Position numbers and translations under genes: made by a program. From G958296245 sp963664035 (GTDB taxonomy: Bacteria; Chloroflexota; Dehalococcoidia; Lucifugimonadales; G958296245), in contig OY760867.2 in the NCBI GenBank assembly GCA_963664035.2, positions 1,612,001 to 1,676,000 of the forward strand: a stretch of DNA of 64,000 nt. The letters run 5' to 3'. The notes below the pieces were generated by a model. The model saw nothing but the letters and a program-made list of their open reading frames with translations, was not told the origin of the DNA and did not search any database. Within the stretch, counting starts at the first letter, position 1; each line of letters begins with the position of its first letter. Below, in pieces: positions 35,452 to 44,317 of this stretch.

Positions 35452-36294
35452 ATGAACGAAGACGGACCAAAGGCGATCAGCGCGCGGGACCTCTCCTACG
35501 ACGTCCAGGCGCAAACGCTGCTCGACGGCGTTAGCCTGCACGCCGACCGGGGCGAGCTCGTTGGGCTGATAGGCCCCAACGGCGCGGGAAAGTCCACGCT
35601 CCTGAGGGCCATGTCCGGCATCCTCGACTACCGGGAAGGCGCGGTCCGGCTCGACGGAGAGGACATCAGGTCCCTATCGTCCAGGGAGGCCGCGGCGGGC
35701 CTCGCCCTCATCCCGCAGATCGCGCCCTATACGTACGGTTTCACCGCCGTCGAGCTCGTGCTCATGGGCAGGTATCCCCACCTGGGGCGCTTCCAGATCG
35801 AGGGCAGGGAGGACGACCGCATCGCCAGGGAGGCGATGGGTCTCACCGAGACCGAGCATCTCGCCGACAGGACGCTCGACACCCTCTCCGGCGGGGAGCG
35901 CCAGCGCGTGTTCGTATCCCGCGCCCTGGCCCAACGGCCCCGCGTCCTCCTGCTGGACGAGCCCACGGCAAACCTGGACGTCCTCCACCAGCTCAAGGTG
36001 CTCGACCTGGTGCGCCGGCTCGTCGACGACGGCCTGACGGCGGTCGCGGCCATCCACGACCTGAACATGGCCGCCCGCTACTGCGATAGGCTGGTGCTGC
36101 TGAGCGGAGGGCGGGTGCTGGCCGAGGGGCCGCCGGAGGTCGTCCTGTCGTCGCGGACGTTGGAGTCCGCCTTCGGCGTGAGGTCCGCGGTGTACCGCGA
36201 CCCGATAACCGGTTCCCTAGCGATAAGCCTGATCGGCCCGGCGGACGGCCGCACATCGAACGGCAAGCCGGCGCATTTGGGAGGTGACTCGTGA
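35452..36294 (+). CDS. btuD: BtuD-like ABC transporter ATPase
   Basis: 280 aa ABC ATPase. Walker A GPNGAGKST (~40), Q-loop in ALIPQIAPYTYGFTAVE, signature LSGGERQRV (~145), Walker B RVLLLDEPTANLD (~165) and switch His in AAIHDLNMAARYC (~195). The sequence type is that of siderophore/B12 importers (FecE/BtuD). It starts six bases after the binding-protein gene and its stop overlaps cobO. Confidence 0.9.
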   Translation: MNEDGPKAISARDLSYDVQAQTLLDGVSLHADRGELVGLIGPNGAGKSTLLRAMSGILDYREGAVRLDGEDIRSLSSREAAAGLALIPQIAPYTYGFTAVELVLMGRYPHLGRFQIEGREDDRIAREAMGLTETEHLADRTLDTLSGGERQRVFVSRALAQRPRVLLLDEPTANLDVLHQLKVLDLVRRLVDDGLTAVAAIHDLNMAARYCDRLVLLSGGRVLAEGPPEVVLSSRTLESAFGVRSAVYRDPITGSLAISLIGPADGRTSNGKPAHLGGDS

Positions 36295-36866
36295 GAGAAA
36301 ACGACGCTGGAGAAAGGCCCGCGGGGTTGGTGAAGCGCCGCCGCGTCCGGCACGGCCTCGTCATCGTCAACACGGGCGACGGCAAGGGCAAGACGACCGC
36401 CGCCCTCGGCGTGATATTCCGCGCCTGGGGCCGAGACTTCCGCATCAGGATGTTCCAGTTCATCAAGAACACGGGCGCCCGGTTCGGCGAGCACCGCGCG
36501 GCCGGCAAGCTCGACATACCTATCGAGTCTCTCGGCGACGGATTCACGTGGCTATCGAAGGACCTGGACCGGTCGGCGGCCCTCGCCGTCGAGCAGTGGG
36601 AGCGCGGCAAGGACGCGATCCTGAACGGAGACGAGGACATCATAGTCCTGGACGAGTTCACCTACGCCATGCACTACGGATGGGTCCCGGTGGAGGACGT
36701 GGTGGACGTCCTGGGGCGGAGGCGCGACACGCTTCACGTCATCATCACCGGCCGCTACGCCCCCCAGGAGTTGATCGACTGCGCCGACCTCGTCACCGAG
36801 ATGAGGATGATCAAGCACCCCTACGAGGAGAAGGGCATCAAAGCCCAGCAGGGCATAGAGTTCTAG
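36291..36866 (+). CDS. cobO: Cob(I)yrinic acid a,c-diamide adenosyltransferase (CobO/BtuR type)
   Basis: 191 aa. P-loop VNTGDGKGKTTAALGV (~27-42), then MFQFIKNTGARFGEH, IIVLDEFTYAMHYGWV (~118) and VIITGRYAPQELID (~150), all diagnostic of CobA/CobO/BtuR. It transfers the adenosyl group from ATP to Co(I) corrinoids, completing AdoCbl from imported material. The GTG start overlaps the ATPase stop (GTGA). As last gene of the riboswitch operon, it couples uptake with activation; the product is the riboswitch ligand. Confidence 0.93.
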   Translation: MRENDAGERPAGLVKRRRVRHGLVIVNTGDGKGKTTAALGVIFRAWGRDFRIRMFQFIKNTGARFGEHRAAGKLDIPIESLGDGFTWLSKDLDRSAALAVEQWERGKDAILNGDEDIIVLDEFTYAMHYGWVPVEDVVDVLGRRRDTLHVIITGRYAPQELIDCADLVTEMRMIKHPYEEKGIKAQQGIEF

Positions 36867-36873
36867 CGGCGGC

Positions 36874-37581
36874 TCAGGCGAATATCCCCAGCGGGTTGAG
36901 GGAGCGGGGCGCGTCCGTGACGTCCATCTCTTCCACCCGCTTCATGTAGCCGACCACCGCGTAGGTGAGGGGCGTTGCCGCGGCCTCGTACGCGATCTTG
37001 GCAATCCACTGGGCCAGCGCCGCGCTCAGCAGGGCCGCCGCGCTCCAGTCGCCGCCCACGCCAAAGGCGACGTAGATGAAGATGAACGAGTCCAACCCCT
37101 GGCCCACTACCGTGGAGCCTATGGTGCGTACGAACAGCAGCCTGCCCTCCATCCGGTACTTCAGCAGGGCCAGCACCGTGGAGTTGGAGAACTCGCCTAC
37201 CAGGTAGGCGATGAAGGAGGCGACGAGAATCCAGGGCACCTGGCCGAGGATGGTGTCGTAGGCGTCCTGGTCTTCCCAGAACCCGGCGCCGGGGATTATG
37301 CCCGCGAGCCACAGGGCGGCTACCACCAGCAGATTGGCCCCGAAGCCCAGCCAGATCACCCCCCGGGCGACCCGGAAGCCGTACACCTCGGTCAGCACGT
37401 CGCCGACGATGTAGCTGATGGGAAAGATGATTATCGCGGCGGGCAGCACCACCGAGGCGCTGCCCAGGAACTCGAACGGGAGCGTGAGCAGCTCTATCGG
37501 CTTCACCGCGATTATGTTGGAGGCGACCAACACGCTGACGAACAGCGTTACTACGATGACGAAAGTGCCTGTGAACCGCAT
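36874..37581 (-). CDS. Queuosine precursor transporter (YhhQ/VUT family)
   Basis: 235 aa with about six membrane helices. The family motifs include ASNIIAVKPIEL near the start, PISYIVGDVLTEVYGFR (~55-70), LVGEFSNSTVLALLK (~125) and GSTVVGQGLDSFIFI (~155), all typical of YhhQ/QueT-like importers of preQ0/preQ1. It follows hpt by 17 bases in a purine-related two-gene operon. It converges with cobO. Confidence 0.88.
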   Translation of the reverse strand: MRFTGTFVIVVTLFVSVLVASNIIAVKPIELLTLPFEFLGSASVVLPAAIIIFPISYIVGDVLTEVYGFRVARGVIWLGFGANLLVVAALWLAGIIPGAGFWEDQDAYDTILGQVPWILVASFIAYLVGEFSNSTVLALLKYRMEGRLLFVRTIGSTVVGQGLDSFIFIYVAFGVGGDWSAAALLSAALAQWIAKIAYEAAATPLTYAVVGYMKRVEEMDVTDAPRSLNPLGIFA

Positions 37582-37598
37582 GTCTGCTCCTGGCGCCC

Positions 37599-38117
37599 CT
37601 ACCTGTCCTCCAGCGCGTACACGTCCCGCAGGTTCCTATACGCGCCGTTGTAGTCCAGGCCGTATCCCACGACGAAGACGTCCGGCACCTCGAACTCCGA
37701 ATAGGCCGCCTCGACTTCGTGCGAGCGGCGCGAGGGCTTGTCCAGCAGCGCGCACACCCCAACCGACGCTGCCCCCAGCCCCGACAACTCCTGCGCCAAC
37801 GCCGCGCACGTGGCCCCGGTATCGACTATCCCGTCCACTATGAGGACGTCCCGCCCCTCGATCCGGTCGCGCGGCGGCAGCCAGCCCACCGCCGTCTCTC
37901 CCCCCTCGGTGCCCTCGTACCTCCGCATCCGCGCCGTCGTCACGTCCACCGGCGCCCGGAACGACCGCATCAGGTCCGCGAGAAAGCAGACCGCGCCGTC
38001 CATCGCGCCCACCAGGACCAGCCCGGACGGGTCGTAGTCCCCGCATATCCTGGCCGCGATCCTCTCGACCGCGCTCGCTATGTCTCTCTCGGAGACCAGG
38101 ACGTCGCCCAACTCCAT
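37599..38117 (-). CDS. hpt: Hypoxanthine phosphoribosyltransferase
   Basis: 172 aa type I phosphoribosyltransferase. The PRPP-binding loop VLIVDGIVDTGAT lies near residue 97. The N-terminal LVLVGAMDGAVCFLADLM is the PPi loop, and the C-terminal VPDVFVVGYGLDYNGAYRNL is the purine-binding region of HPRTs. It salvages hypoxanthine/guanine with PRPP. ATG 38117 is preferred (GAGAGG six bases upstream) over GTG 38123. Confidence 0.92.
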   Translation of the reverse strand: MELGDVLVSERDIASAVERIAARICGDYDPSGLVLVGAMDGAVCFLADLMRSFRAPVDVTTARMRRYEGTEGGETAVGWLPPRDRIEGRDVLIVDGIVDTGATCAALAQELSGLGAASVGVCALLDKPSRRSHEVEAAYSEFEVPDVFVVGYGLDYNGAYRNLRDVYALEDR

Positions 38118-38264
38118 CTTCACCCTCTCAGGGCCGCGTCGCCGCCCCGCCGAATTGTATAGTCCAAAGGCCAGGCGCTACAAGCTATCTTCCCCGGCCG
38201 GCGTTGCCTAGGACCGTACGCCTTGCTATCATCTCTCCAGCATGTGCGCGCGCCGTGTCCCACG

Positions 38265-38354
38265 GGAGAGGTGGCCGAGCGGTTTAAGGCGCCGGTCTCG
38301 AAAACCGGTATGGGAGCAATCTCATCGTGGGTTCGAATCCCACCCTCTCCGCCA
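38265..38354 (+). tRNA. tRNA-Ser (CGA anticodon)
   Basis: 90 nt with a class II long variable arm. The acceptor stem is GGAGAGG/CCTCTCC, discriminator G and encoded CCA. The anticodon loop CTCGAAA gives anticodon CGA, reading UCG. A lone family 2 repeat end (CTCTGAACAG, 38371-38380) and then the first IS1380-type element follow within 36 bases. Confidence 0.95.
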
Positions 38355-38389
38355 ACTCCGCCAACCTGAACTCTGAACAGTCACCCGAA

Positions 38390-40264
38390 CCCTAGATTCT
38401 CCATCTAGATAAAGTGAAGACCTCGTTGGAGCCCGACGCGATGCGGGCTAAGATGGTTGTTGAACAGACAGTTCCATCACCAACGAGGTGCATCTATTAT
38501 GAAGCAAGGCTTGCTGCCATTCCAGTATACGGAGGAGAAGAGTTCGACGGGTGTGACAGCCCTGTCGGGCCTGATGACGTACTTGGAGTTGATGCACCTA
38601 TCAGGATTGAGGCCATCGGTAGAGCGGTATCTGGGCCTGCGGAAAGGGGGTCAGGGCTGGACGGACAGCCAGGTGGTCACATCGTTGATACTCCTGAACC
38701 TGGCAGGCGGAGAGTCAGTCACCGATCTGGATGTTCTGGCCAGCGACGAGGGGTTGTGCAGGCTACTCGAGCAGGCCGAGAGCCACGGTATGGGCCGTAG
38801 GGAGCGCAGGTCGCTGAGTGGGAGATGGCGCCGAGAGCGCCGCCGTGGGGTGCCGTCATCCTCGGTGGTGTTCCGGTATCTGGAGAGGTTCCACGACGAG
38901 GGTGAAGAGGCCAAGCGGGAGGCTCACAGAGCCTTCATACCTTCCCCAACTGAAGCTCTGAAGGGTCTGTGGAAGGTGAACGGAGACCTGGTGAGCTTCG
39001 TGCAGAGCCGGTCGCCCTGTGCTCAAGCCACGCTGGATATGGATGCCACGTTGGTGGAGACGCACAAGCAGCAGGCGCTCCACAGCTACAAGGGCTACAG
39101 GGCGTATCAGCCGCTGACGACCTACTGGTCAGAGGCCGACGTGGTAGTGCATTCGGAGTTTCGGGACGGCAACGTACCTGCGGGTCATCAGCAGTTGCGG
39201 GTGCTGTCAGAGACGCTGGAGCATCTGCCTGCGGGTGTGGAGAGAGTGATGCTCCGGTCGGACACGGCGGGGTACCAGCAGGAGTTGCTGCGGTACTGCG
39301 CGGAGGGCATGAACGCGCGGTTCGGGGTGATCGAGTTTGTGGTGGGTGTCGACGTGACGGTCGAGTTCCGCCGTGCGGTGTCCGAGGTTGGAGAGGAAGA
39401 GTGGCAGCCGCTGTACCGGAAGGTTGGGAAGCACCGGGTGGACACCGGTCAGCAGTGGACTGAGGTGAACTTCGTGCCGAACTGGATAGGGCACTCCAAG
39501 AACAGCCCCGAGTACAGGTTCATAGCCATCAGGGAGCGGCTGGACGAACAGCCGTTGCCTGGAATGGGTGGGCAGATGGAGCTTCCGTTCCCAGCGATGG
39601 AGCTGTCCGGTCGTGGTTGGCATAAGGTGTTCGGAGTGGTGACCAACCGGGCCCTTGCGGGGGATGAGTTGATCTGGTGGTACAGGCAGAGATGCGGCAA
39701 GGGCGAGGAGGTCCACGGCGTTCTGAAGAGTGACCTTGCCGGGGGCAGGCTGCCGTCGGGGCTGTTCGGAGCCAACGCCGCGTGGTGGGCCATATCGGTG
39801 CTGGCCTTCAACCTGAACTCTGCGATGAAGCGGCTGGTGTTGGGTGGGCAGTGGGTGGGCAAGCGGCTGAAGGCGGTGCGCTTCGCCCTGATCGCCCTAC
39901 CGGGGCGTGTGGTGCGTCACTCCAGGAGGTTGATCATCCGTCTGGCCCGTGGCCACCCCGCATACGAGTTGCTGGTCAGGGCTCGGCAGCGGATATTGGC
40001 GCTGGCTGCCGGGCCCTACCCGACATAGGCGTCCTGCGTGAAGCATCGGTTGTAGGCGACTCAACCGGGTTGCCGAGCCGGGCCATGCCCGCTTTCGCCT
40101 GAAGAGAGCGATGGTCGGCGCCGGAGCGCTGCCGATACCTCGAAGGCGCCGACCGGACCCTTCCACTGCCCGATCATGGCATGTCTCGCCCCTAGCCGAC
40201 GCCCAGACACGCCCCTCCAAGCACACCAAACAACTCCCAACAATGTTAGGTGGGGGATTTGGGG
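38390..40264 (+). mobile_element. IS1380-type insertion sequence A
   Basis: About 1.87 kb. The left end CCCTAGATTCTCCATCTAG is imperfectly inverted relative to the right end TTAGGTGGGGGATTTGGGG. It carries one transposase gene. It stands three bases from the left end of element B. No clear target duplication is visible at the outer flanks. Confidence 0.78.
38499..40028 (+). CDS. IS1380-family transposase (element A)
   Basis: 509 aa DDE transposase. The IS1380 pattern is clear: TLDMDATLVETHKQQALHSY (first Asp, ~190), SEFRDGNVPAGHQQL, MLRSDTAGYQQELLRYC (second Asp, ~265) and RQRCGKGEEVHGVLKSD (Glu, ~410). The frame is intact, so it may be active. It has a clear homologue in the adjacent element B, but the two differ at many positions throughout. 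Confidence 0.88.
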   Translation: MKQGLLPFQYTEEKSSTGVTALSGLMTYLELMHLSGLRPSVERYLGLRKGGQGWTDSQVVTSLILLNLAGGESVTDLDVLASDEGLCRLLEQAESHGMGRRERRSLSGRWRRERRRGVPSSSVVFRYLERFHDEGEEAKREAHRAFIPSPTEALKGLWKVNGDLVSFVQSRSPCAQATLDMDATLVETHKQQALHSYKGYRAYQPLTTYWSEADVVVHSEFRDGNVPAGHQQLRVLSETLEHLPAGVERVMLRSDTAGYQQELLRYCAEGMNARFGVIEFVVGVDVTVEFRRAVSEVGEEEWQPLYRKVGKHRVDTGQQWTEVNFVPNWIGHSKNSPEYRFIAIRERLDEQPLPGMGGQMELPFPAMELSGRGWHKVFGVVTNRALAGDELIWWYRQRCGKGEEVHGVLKSDLAGGRLPSGLFGANAAWWAISVLAFNLNSAMKRLVLGGQWVGKRLKAVRFALIALPGRVVRHSRRLIIRLARGHPAYELLVRARQRILALAAGPYPT

Positions 40265-40267
40265 AGA

Positions 40268-42151
40268 CCCCGATTCCCCACCTAGGTAAAAGAGAGACCT
40301 CGTTGGCGCCCGTGTTGAAGCGGGCTAAGATGGTTGCTGCACAGGCAAAGCCATCACCAACGAGGTGCATCTATTATGAAGCAAGTCACCCTGCCGTTCC
40401 AGTATGCCGGGGAGAAGAGCACGACGGGTATGACGGCGCTGTCGGGCCTACCGACGTACCTGGAGTTGATACAGGTGTGCGGGTTGAAGTCATCGATAGA
40501 GCGCTGCGTGGGGTTGCGTAGAGGCGGTCAGGGCTGGACGGACAGCCAGATAGTCACCTCGCTGATACTGCTGAACCTTGCGGGCGGCGAGTCGGTGTCC
40601 GATCTGGATGTCCTTGAGAAGGACGAGGGGTTCTGCCGGGTGCTTCGAGAGACGGAGATGGTCGGGATGGGTCGCAGGGAGCGCGTAGCGTTGGGCCAGA
40701 GATGGCGTGTGGAGCGGCGTCGGACCGTACCGTCGGAGTCTGCGGTGTTCCGGTACCTGTCGGGATTCAACGACGCAGACGAGGAGTCTCGGCGGCAAGC
40801 TCACCGGGCATTCATCCCTACGCCCAACCAGGCGCTGCGCGGTCTCTGGGAGGTCAACGCCGAGATGGTGGGCTTCGTTCAGAGCCGTTCGCCTCACACC
40901 GTGGCGACTCTGGACATGGACGCGACCCTGGTGGAGACGCACAAGCAGGAGGCGCTCTTCAGCTACAGGAAATACAGGGCGTACCAGCCGCTGACGATCT
41001 ACTGTTCAGAGGACGACCTGATCGTTCATTCGGAGTTCCGAGACGGCAACGTGCCTGCGGGCCATCAGCAGTTGCGCGTGCTGACCGAAGCACTGGAGCA
41101 ACTGCATTACAGCGTCGAGAGGGTGATGCTGAGGTCTGATACGGCGGGGTACGAGCAGGAGTTGCTGCGATACTGCGCCGAGGGAAGGAACGAGCGGTTC
41201 GGGGTGATCGAGTTTGCGGTGGGTGTTGACGTGACGGCGGAGTTCCGCCGTGCGGTGTCGGCGGTTCCCGAGCGGCAGTGGCAGCCGCTGTACCGGAAGG
41301 TGGGCGAGCATAGGGTGGATACGGGCCAACAGTGGGCTGAGGTCAACTTCGTGCCCAACTGGATAGGGCACTCGAAGAACAGCCCTGAGTATCGGTTCAT
41401 AGCCATCAGGGAGCGGTTGAACGAGCAGCCTCTGCCTGGGATGGACAGCCAGCTAGAGCTTCCATTCCCTGCGATGGAGTTGCCCGGTCGGGGTTGGCAC
41501 AAGGTCTTCGGGCTGGTGACCAACCGAGACCTACCGGGAGACGAGGTGATCGGGTGGTCGAGGCAGAGATGCGGCAAGGGTGAGGAGGTACACGGCGTGT
41601 TGAAGGAGGACCTTGCGGGCGGCAGGCTCCCTTCGGGCCTGTTCGGAGCCAACGCGGCATGGTGGGCCATAGTGGTGCTGGCCTTCAATCTGAACTCGGC
41701 GATGAAGCGGCTGGTGTTGGGCGGACAGTGGGTGAGCAAGCGTCTGAAAGCGGTCCGCTTCAACCTGATCGCCCTTGCTGGCCGGGTCATATGGCACGCT
41801 CGAAGGCTGATCATCCGCCTGGCGCGTGGACACCCCTCATACGAGTTGGTGCTCAGAGCGCGGCAGAGGCTATCGGCGCTGGCTGCCGAGCCGTAAACGG
41901 CATAGGCGACCCGGTAGGGGGAGAGGGCCCATCGGTTGAAGGCGACTCAGCGGTGTCGTCTGGCCGGGCCATGCCTTCCTTGGACTCAACAGAGCCGCCG
42001 CTTGGTATCAGGCCGCCCCAATACCCTCAAAACGTCGTCCAAACCCCTCCCTACGGCCCAATCTGAGCATATGTGACGCCGAGGCAACGACGAACATGTC
42101 CCTGTAGAACCGCAAAGTCCACACCAATAACGCTAGGTGGTGGATCTGGGG
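40268..42151 (+). mobile_element. IS1380-type insertion sequence B
   Basis: About 1.88 kb from CCCCGATTCCCCACCTAGG to CTAGGTGGTGGATCTGGGG. The 5' leaders of A and B match in GACCTCGTTGG, GCGGGCTAAGATGGTTG and CACCAACGAGGTGCATCTAT. Its right end lies 79 bases before carA. Confidence 0.78.
40376..41896 (+). CDS. IS1380-family transposase (element B)
   Basis: 506 aa, paralogous to the element A transposase, with the same catalytic context: TLDMDATLVETHKQEALFSY, MLRSDTAGYEQELLRYC and RQRCGKGEEVHGVLKED. Differences are spread along the whole protein, so the two elements diverged before arriving side by side rather than by recent duplication. The frame is intact. Confidence 0.88.
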   Translation: MKQVTLPFQYAGEKSTTGMTALSGLPTYLELIQVCGLKSSIERCVGLRRGGQGWTDSQIVTSLILLNLAGGESVSDLDVLEKDEGFCRVLRETEMVGMGRRERVALGQRWRVERRRTVPSESAVFRYLSGFNDADEESRRQAHRAFIPTPNQALRGLWEVNAEMVGFVQSRSPHTVATLDMDATLVETHKQEALFSYRKYRAYQPLTIYCSEDDLIVHSEFRDGNVPAGHQQLRVLTEALEQLHYSVERVMLRSDTAGYEQELLRYCAEGRNERFGVIEFAVGVDVTAEFRRAVSAVPERQWQPLYRKVGEHRVDTGQQWAEVNFVPNWIGHSKNSPEYRFIAIRERLNEQPLPGMDSQLELPFPAMELPGRGWHKVFGLVTNRDLPGDEVIGWSRQRCGKGEEVHGVLKEDLAGGRLPSGLFGANAAWWAIVVLAFNLNSAMKRLVLGGQWVSKRLKAVRFNLIALAGRVIWHARRLIIRLARGHPSYELVLRARQRLSALAAEP

Positions 42152-42229
42152 AACACGCTCGTGTTGACCGGGTAAGGCATCGTAACTATCATGGCCGTTG
42201 GCCCGCCGCCATGCGGGCAGCAGACGCCG

Positions 42230-43342
42230 ATGCGCAACGAACCCGATCCCGCATACCTGGTCCTCGAGGACGGCTCCGTGTACGAAGGCGAGTCCTTCGG
42301 CGCGGCGGCGTCCGCCCACGGCGAGGTCGTCTTCAACACGTCGATGACCGGCTACCAGGAGATGCTGACCGACCCGTCGTACGCCGGGCAGATCGTCGTC
42401 CCCACCTACCCACTGATCGGCAACTACGGGGTCAACGAGAGGGACTTCGAGTCGCGCCGGATACAGGTCGCCGGCTTCGTCGTGCGCGAGCACTGCCGCC
42501 AGCCCAGCCACGCGATGAGCACCTCCACGCTGGACGAGTTCATGCGGACCCAGGGGGTCGCCGGCCTGAGCGGCGCCGACACGCGCGCCGTCACCCGGCG
42601 GCTGCGGAGCCGGGGCGTCATGATGGGTGCCATCGCCGTCGGCGAGCCTCCCGGCGAGGCGCTCGAGAGGCTGAGGAGCCTGCCCGCCTACGACACCGTC
42701 GACTACGTCTCCAGGGTCACGACGCGCGCGCCGTACGAGTGGGAGAAGTCCGACGCCCACGAGGAGCCTGCCCGTAGGCGCCATATCGTGGTGGACGACT
42801 TCGGCCTCAAGTACAATATCCTGCGCTCGCTGCGGGCCAGGGGGTGCGCGGTGACCGCCGTCCCCGCCGGCACGTCCGCCGATGAGGTGCTGGCCATGCG
42901 CCCCGACGGCGTGGTGATGTCCCCGGGCCCGGGCGACCCCGACCTGCTCGACTACGCGGTCGAGACCGCCCGCGGCCTGCTCGGTAGGGTGCCCATCCTG
43001 GGCATATGCCTGGGCAACCAGGTGCTGGGCAGGGCGTTCGGCGCGAGGACCTACAAGCTGAAGTTCGGACACCGCGGCGGCAACCACCCCGTCCGAGACG
43101 TCGAGACCGGCCTCGTCCACATCACGTCGCAGAACCACGGCTACGCGGTCGACGCCGACACGCTGCGGGCGGACGTGGAGGTCAGCCACGTCAACCTGAA
43201 CGACTACACGGTGGAGGGGCTGCGCCACAGGTCCCTGCCGGTCATGAGCATCCAGTACCACTCCGAGGCGTCTCCCGGCCCGCTGGACAACGAGTACATC
43301 TTCGACCGCTTCATCGACATGGTGGACGAGAGCAGGACGTGA
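42230..43342 (+). CDS. carA: Carbamoyl phosphate synthase small (glutaminase) subunit
   Basis: 370 aa. The N-terminal CarA domain begins YLVLEDGSVYEGESFG and continues GEVVFNTSMTGYQEMLTDPS. The C-terminal class I glutaminase has the nucleophile Cys in LGICLGNQVLG (~260) and His/Glu in SIQYHSEASPGP (~345). It supplies ammonia from glutamine to CarB for arginine and pyrimidine synthesis. Start 42230 matches the family N-terminus; an ATG at 42191 is also in frame. carB is 4.25 kb downstream instead of adjacent. Confidence 0.94.
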   Translation: MRNEPDPAYLVLEDGSVYEGESFGAAASAHGEVVFNTSMTGYQEMLTDPSYAGQIVVPTYPLIGNYGVNERDFESRRIQVAGFVVREHCRQPSHAMSTSTLDEFMRTQGVAGLSGADTRAVTRRLRSRGVMMGAIAVGEPPGEALERLRSLPAYDTVDYVSRVTTRAPYEWEKSDAHEEPARRRHIVVDDFGLKYNILRSLRARGCAVTAVPAGTSADEVLAMRPDGVVMSPGPGDPDLLDYAVETARGLLGRVPILGICLGNQVLGRAFGARTYKLKFGHRGGNHPVRDVETGLVHITSQNHGYAVDADTLRADVEVSHVNLNDYTVEGLRHRSLPVMSIQYHSEASPGPLDNEYIFDRFIDMVDESRT

Positions 43343-43411
43343 CGGCAGCGGATGTGCTATACTGATGCACAATTACGATGCGGCGAAGTGATGCCGCCAT
43401 GAGGTGCAAGG

Positions 43412-43651
43412 ATGCGCACGACACTTGACATAGACGGCGCGTTGCTCGACTCGGTGGTCGAGACCACGGGGGAGAAGACGAAGAGCAGGGCGGTGAGCGC
43501 AGCCCTACGGGAGTATGTCCGGCGCAAGCACGTTCAGGAGCTAATCGACTCTTGGGGCGAGATCGTTGTAGACGACTACAGCGGACAGGCATTGGAAGTG
43601 GAGGAGAGGAAGCGCGCGTACCTCACTTCGTTGAGGGACGGCACTGCCTGA
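43412..43651 (+). CDS. vapB: VapB-family antitoxin
   Basis: 79 aa. MRTTLDIDGALLDSVVETTG plus the following ALREYVRRKHVQELIDSWG is the standard short VapB (DUF2191-like) pattern: ribbon-helix-helix N-terminus and toxin-wrapping C-terminus. Its stop overlaps the vapC ATG by one base. It lies 69 bases after carA. Confidence 0.88.
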   Translation: MRTTLDIDGALLDSVVETTGEKTKSRAVSAALREYVRRKHVQELIDSWGEIVVDDYSGQALEVEERKRAYLTSLRDGTA

Positions 43652-44040
43652 TGATCCTAGTTGAATCGTCTGTGTTGATGCAAGTTCAGAGGCTGCCCGG
43701 CTCAAGAGAAGCTATTGAACTGGCAGCGCTAATGTCCTCCGGCGATGCGGCCGTAACGGGGCCGGTAATTATGGAGTACCTCAGGGGAGCCCGTTCCCCG
43801 GAAGACTTCGAGTTCCTGGCAAGGCGTATCGTCTCACTCAACTACCTTGAGATGGATCAGGAGGCTTGGGTGATAGCAGCAAGGTTGAGCAACCGACTCA
43901 TACGCGCCGGAGAAATGATGTCCGATCTTGACACCGCTATAGCTGCTGCGGCAATTCGCCACAACGTGCAGTTATATACGTTGGATGGGGGATTCAAGCG
44001 AGTTTCCGAGTTAAGGTTATATCGTCCGCGATATAGGTGA
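43651..44040 (+). CDS. vapC: VapC-family PIN-domain toxin with Asp-to-Glu change at the first catalytic site
   Basis: 129 aa PIN ribonuclease. Acidic sites: the N-terminal MILVESSVLM (family has LVDSSV, so residue 5 is Glu instead of Asp), Glu in VIMEYLRGAR (~45), Asp in MSDLDTAIAAAA (~95) and Asp in TLDGGF (~113). PIN toxins cut RNA using Mg2+ held by these residues. The conservative D-to-E change may reduce or abolish activity. It is coupled to vapB. Confidence 0.85.
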   Translation: MILVESSVLMQVQRLPGSREAIELAALMSSGDAAVTGPVIMEYLRGARSPEDFEFLARRIVSLNYLEMDQEAWVIAARLSNRLIRAGEMMSDLDTAIAAAAIRHNVQLYTLDGGFKRVSELRLYRPRYR

Positions 44041-44062
44041 GACGGAGAACGAGAGGTTCTGA

Positions 44063-44317
44063 ATGCGAACCACACTGGACATAGATCCCGATCTGCTTGA
44101 TGAAGTACTCGAAGTCACCGGCGAGCGAAACAAGACCAAGGCAGTCACCAAAGCCTTGAGAGGGTTTATTCGTCGCAGGAGGATTACCGAGTTGCGGGAG
44201 AGTGCTGGGAGTATTGATCTGGTGAATAATCTAAGAGAGCTTGAGGCGCTCGAACTCAGAGAGATGGAGCGCCTACATAAGCGTTATTCGGCCCTTGAGG
44301 ACGATGCCAGGCAGTGA
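44063..44317 (+). CDS. Second VapB-like antitoxin without a toxin
   Basis: 84 aa. MRTTLDIDPDLLDEVLEVTG closely parallels the vapB at 43412, with a longer charged C-terminus (LREMERLHKRYSALEDDARQ-type). No PIN-domain gene follows; instead its stop overlaps a HAD hydrolase start. It is either an orphan antitoxin or the remnant of a second vapBC. Confidence 0.8.
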   Translation: MRTTLDIDPDLLDEVLEVTGERNKTKAVTKALRGFIRRRRITELRESAGSIDLVNNLRELEALELREMERLHKRYSALEDDARQ

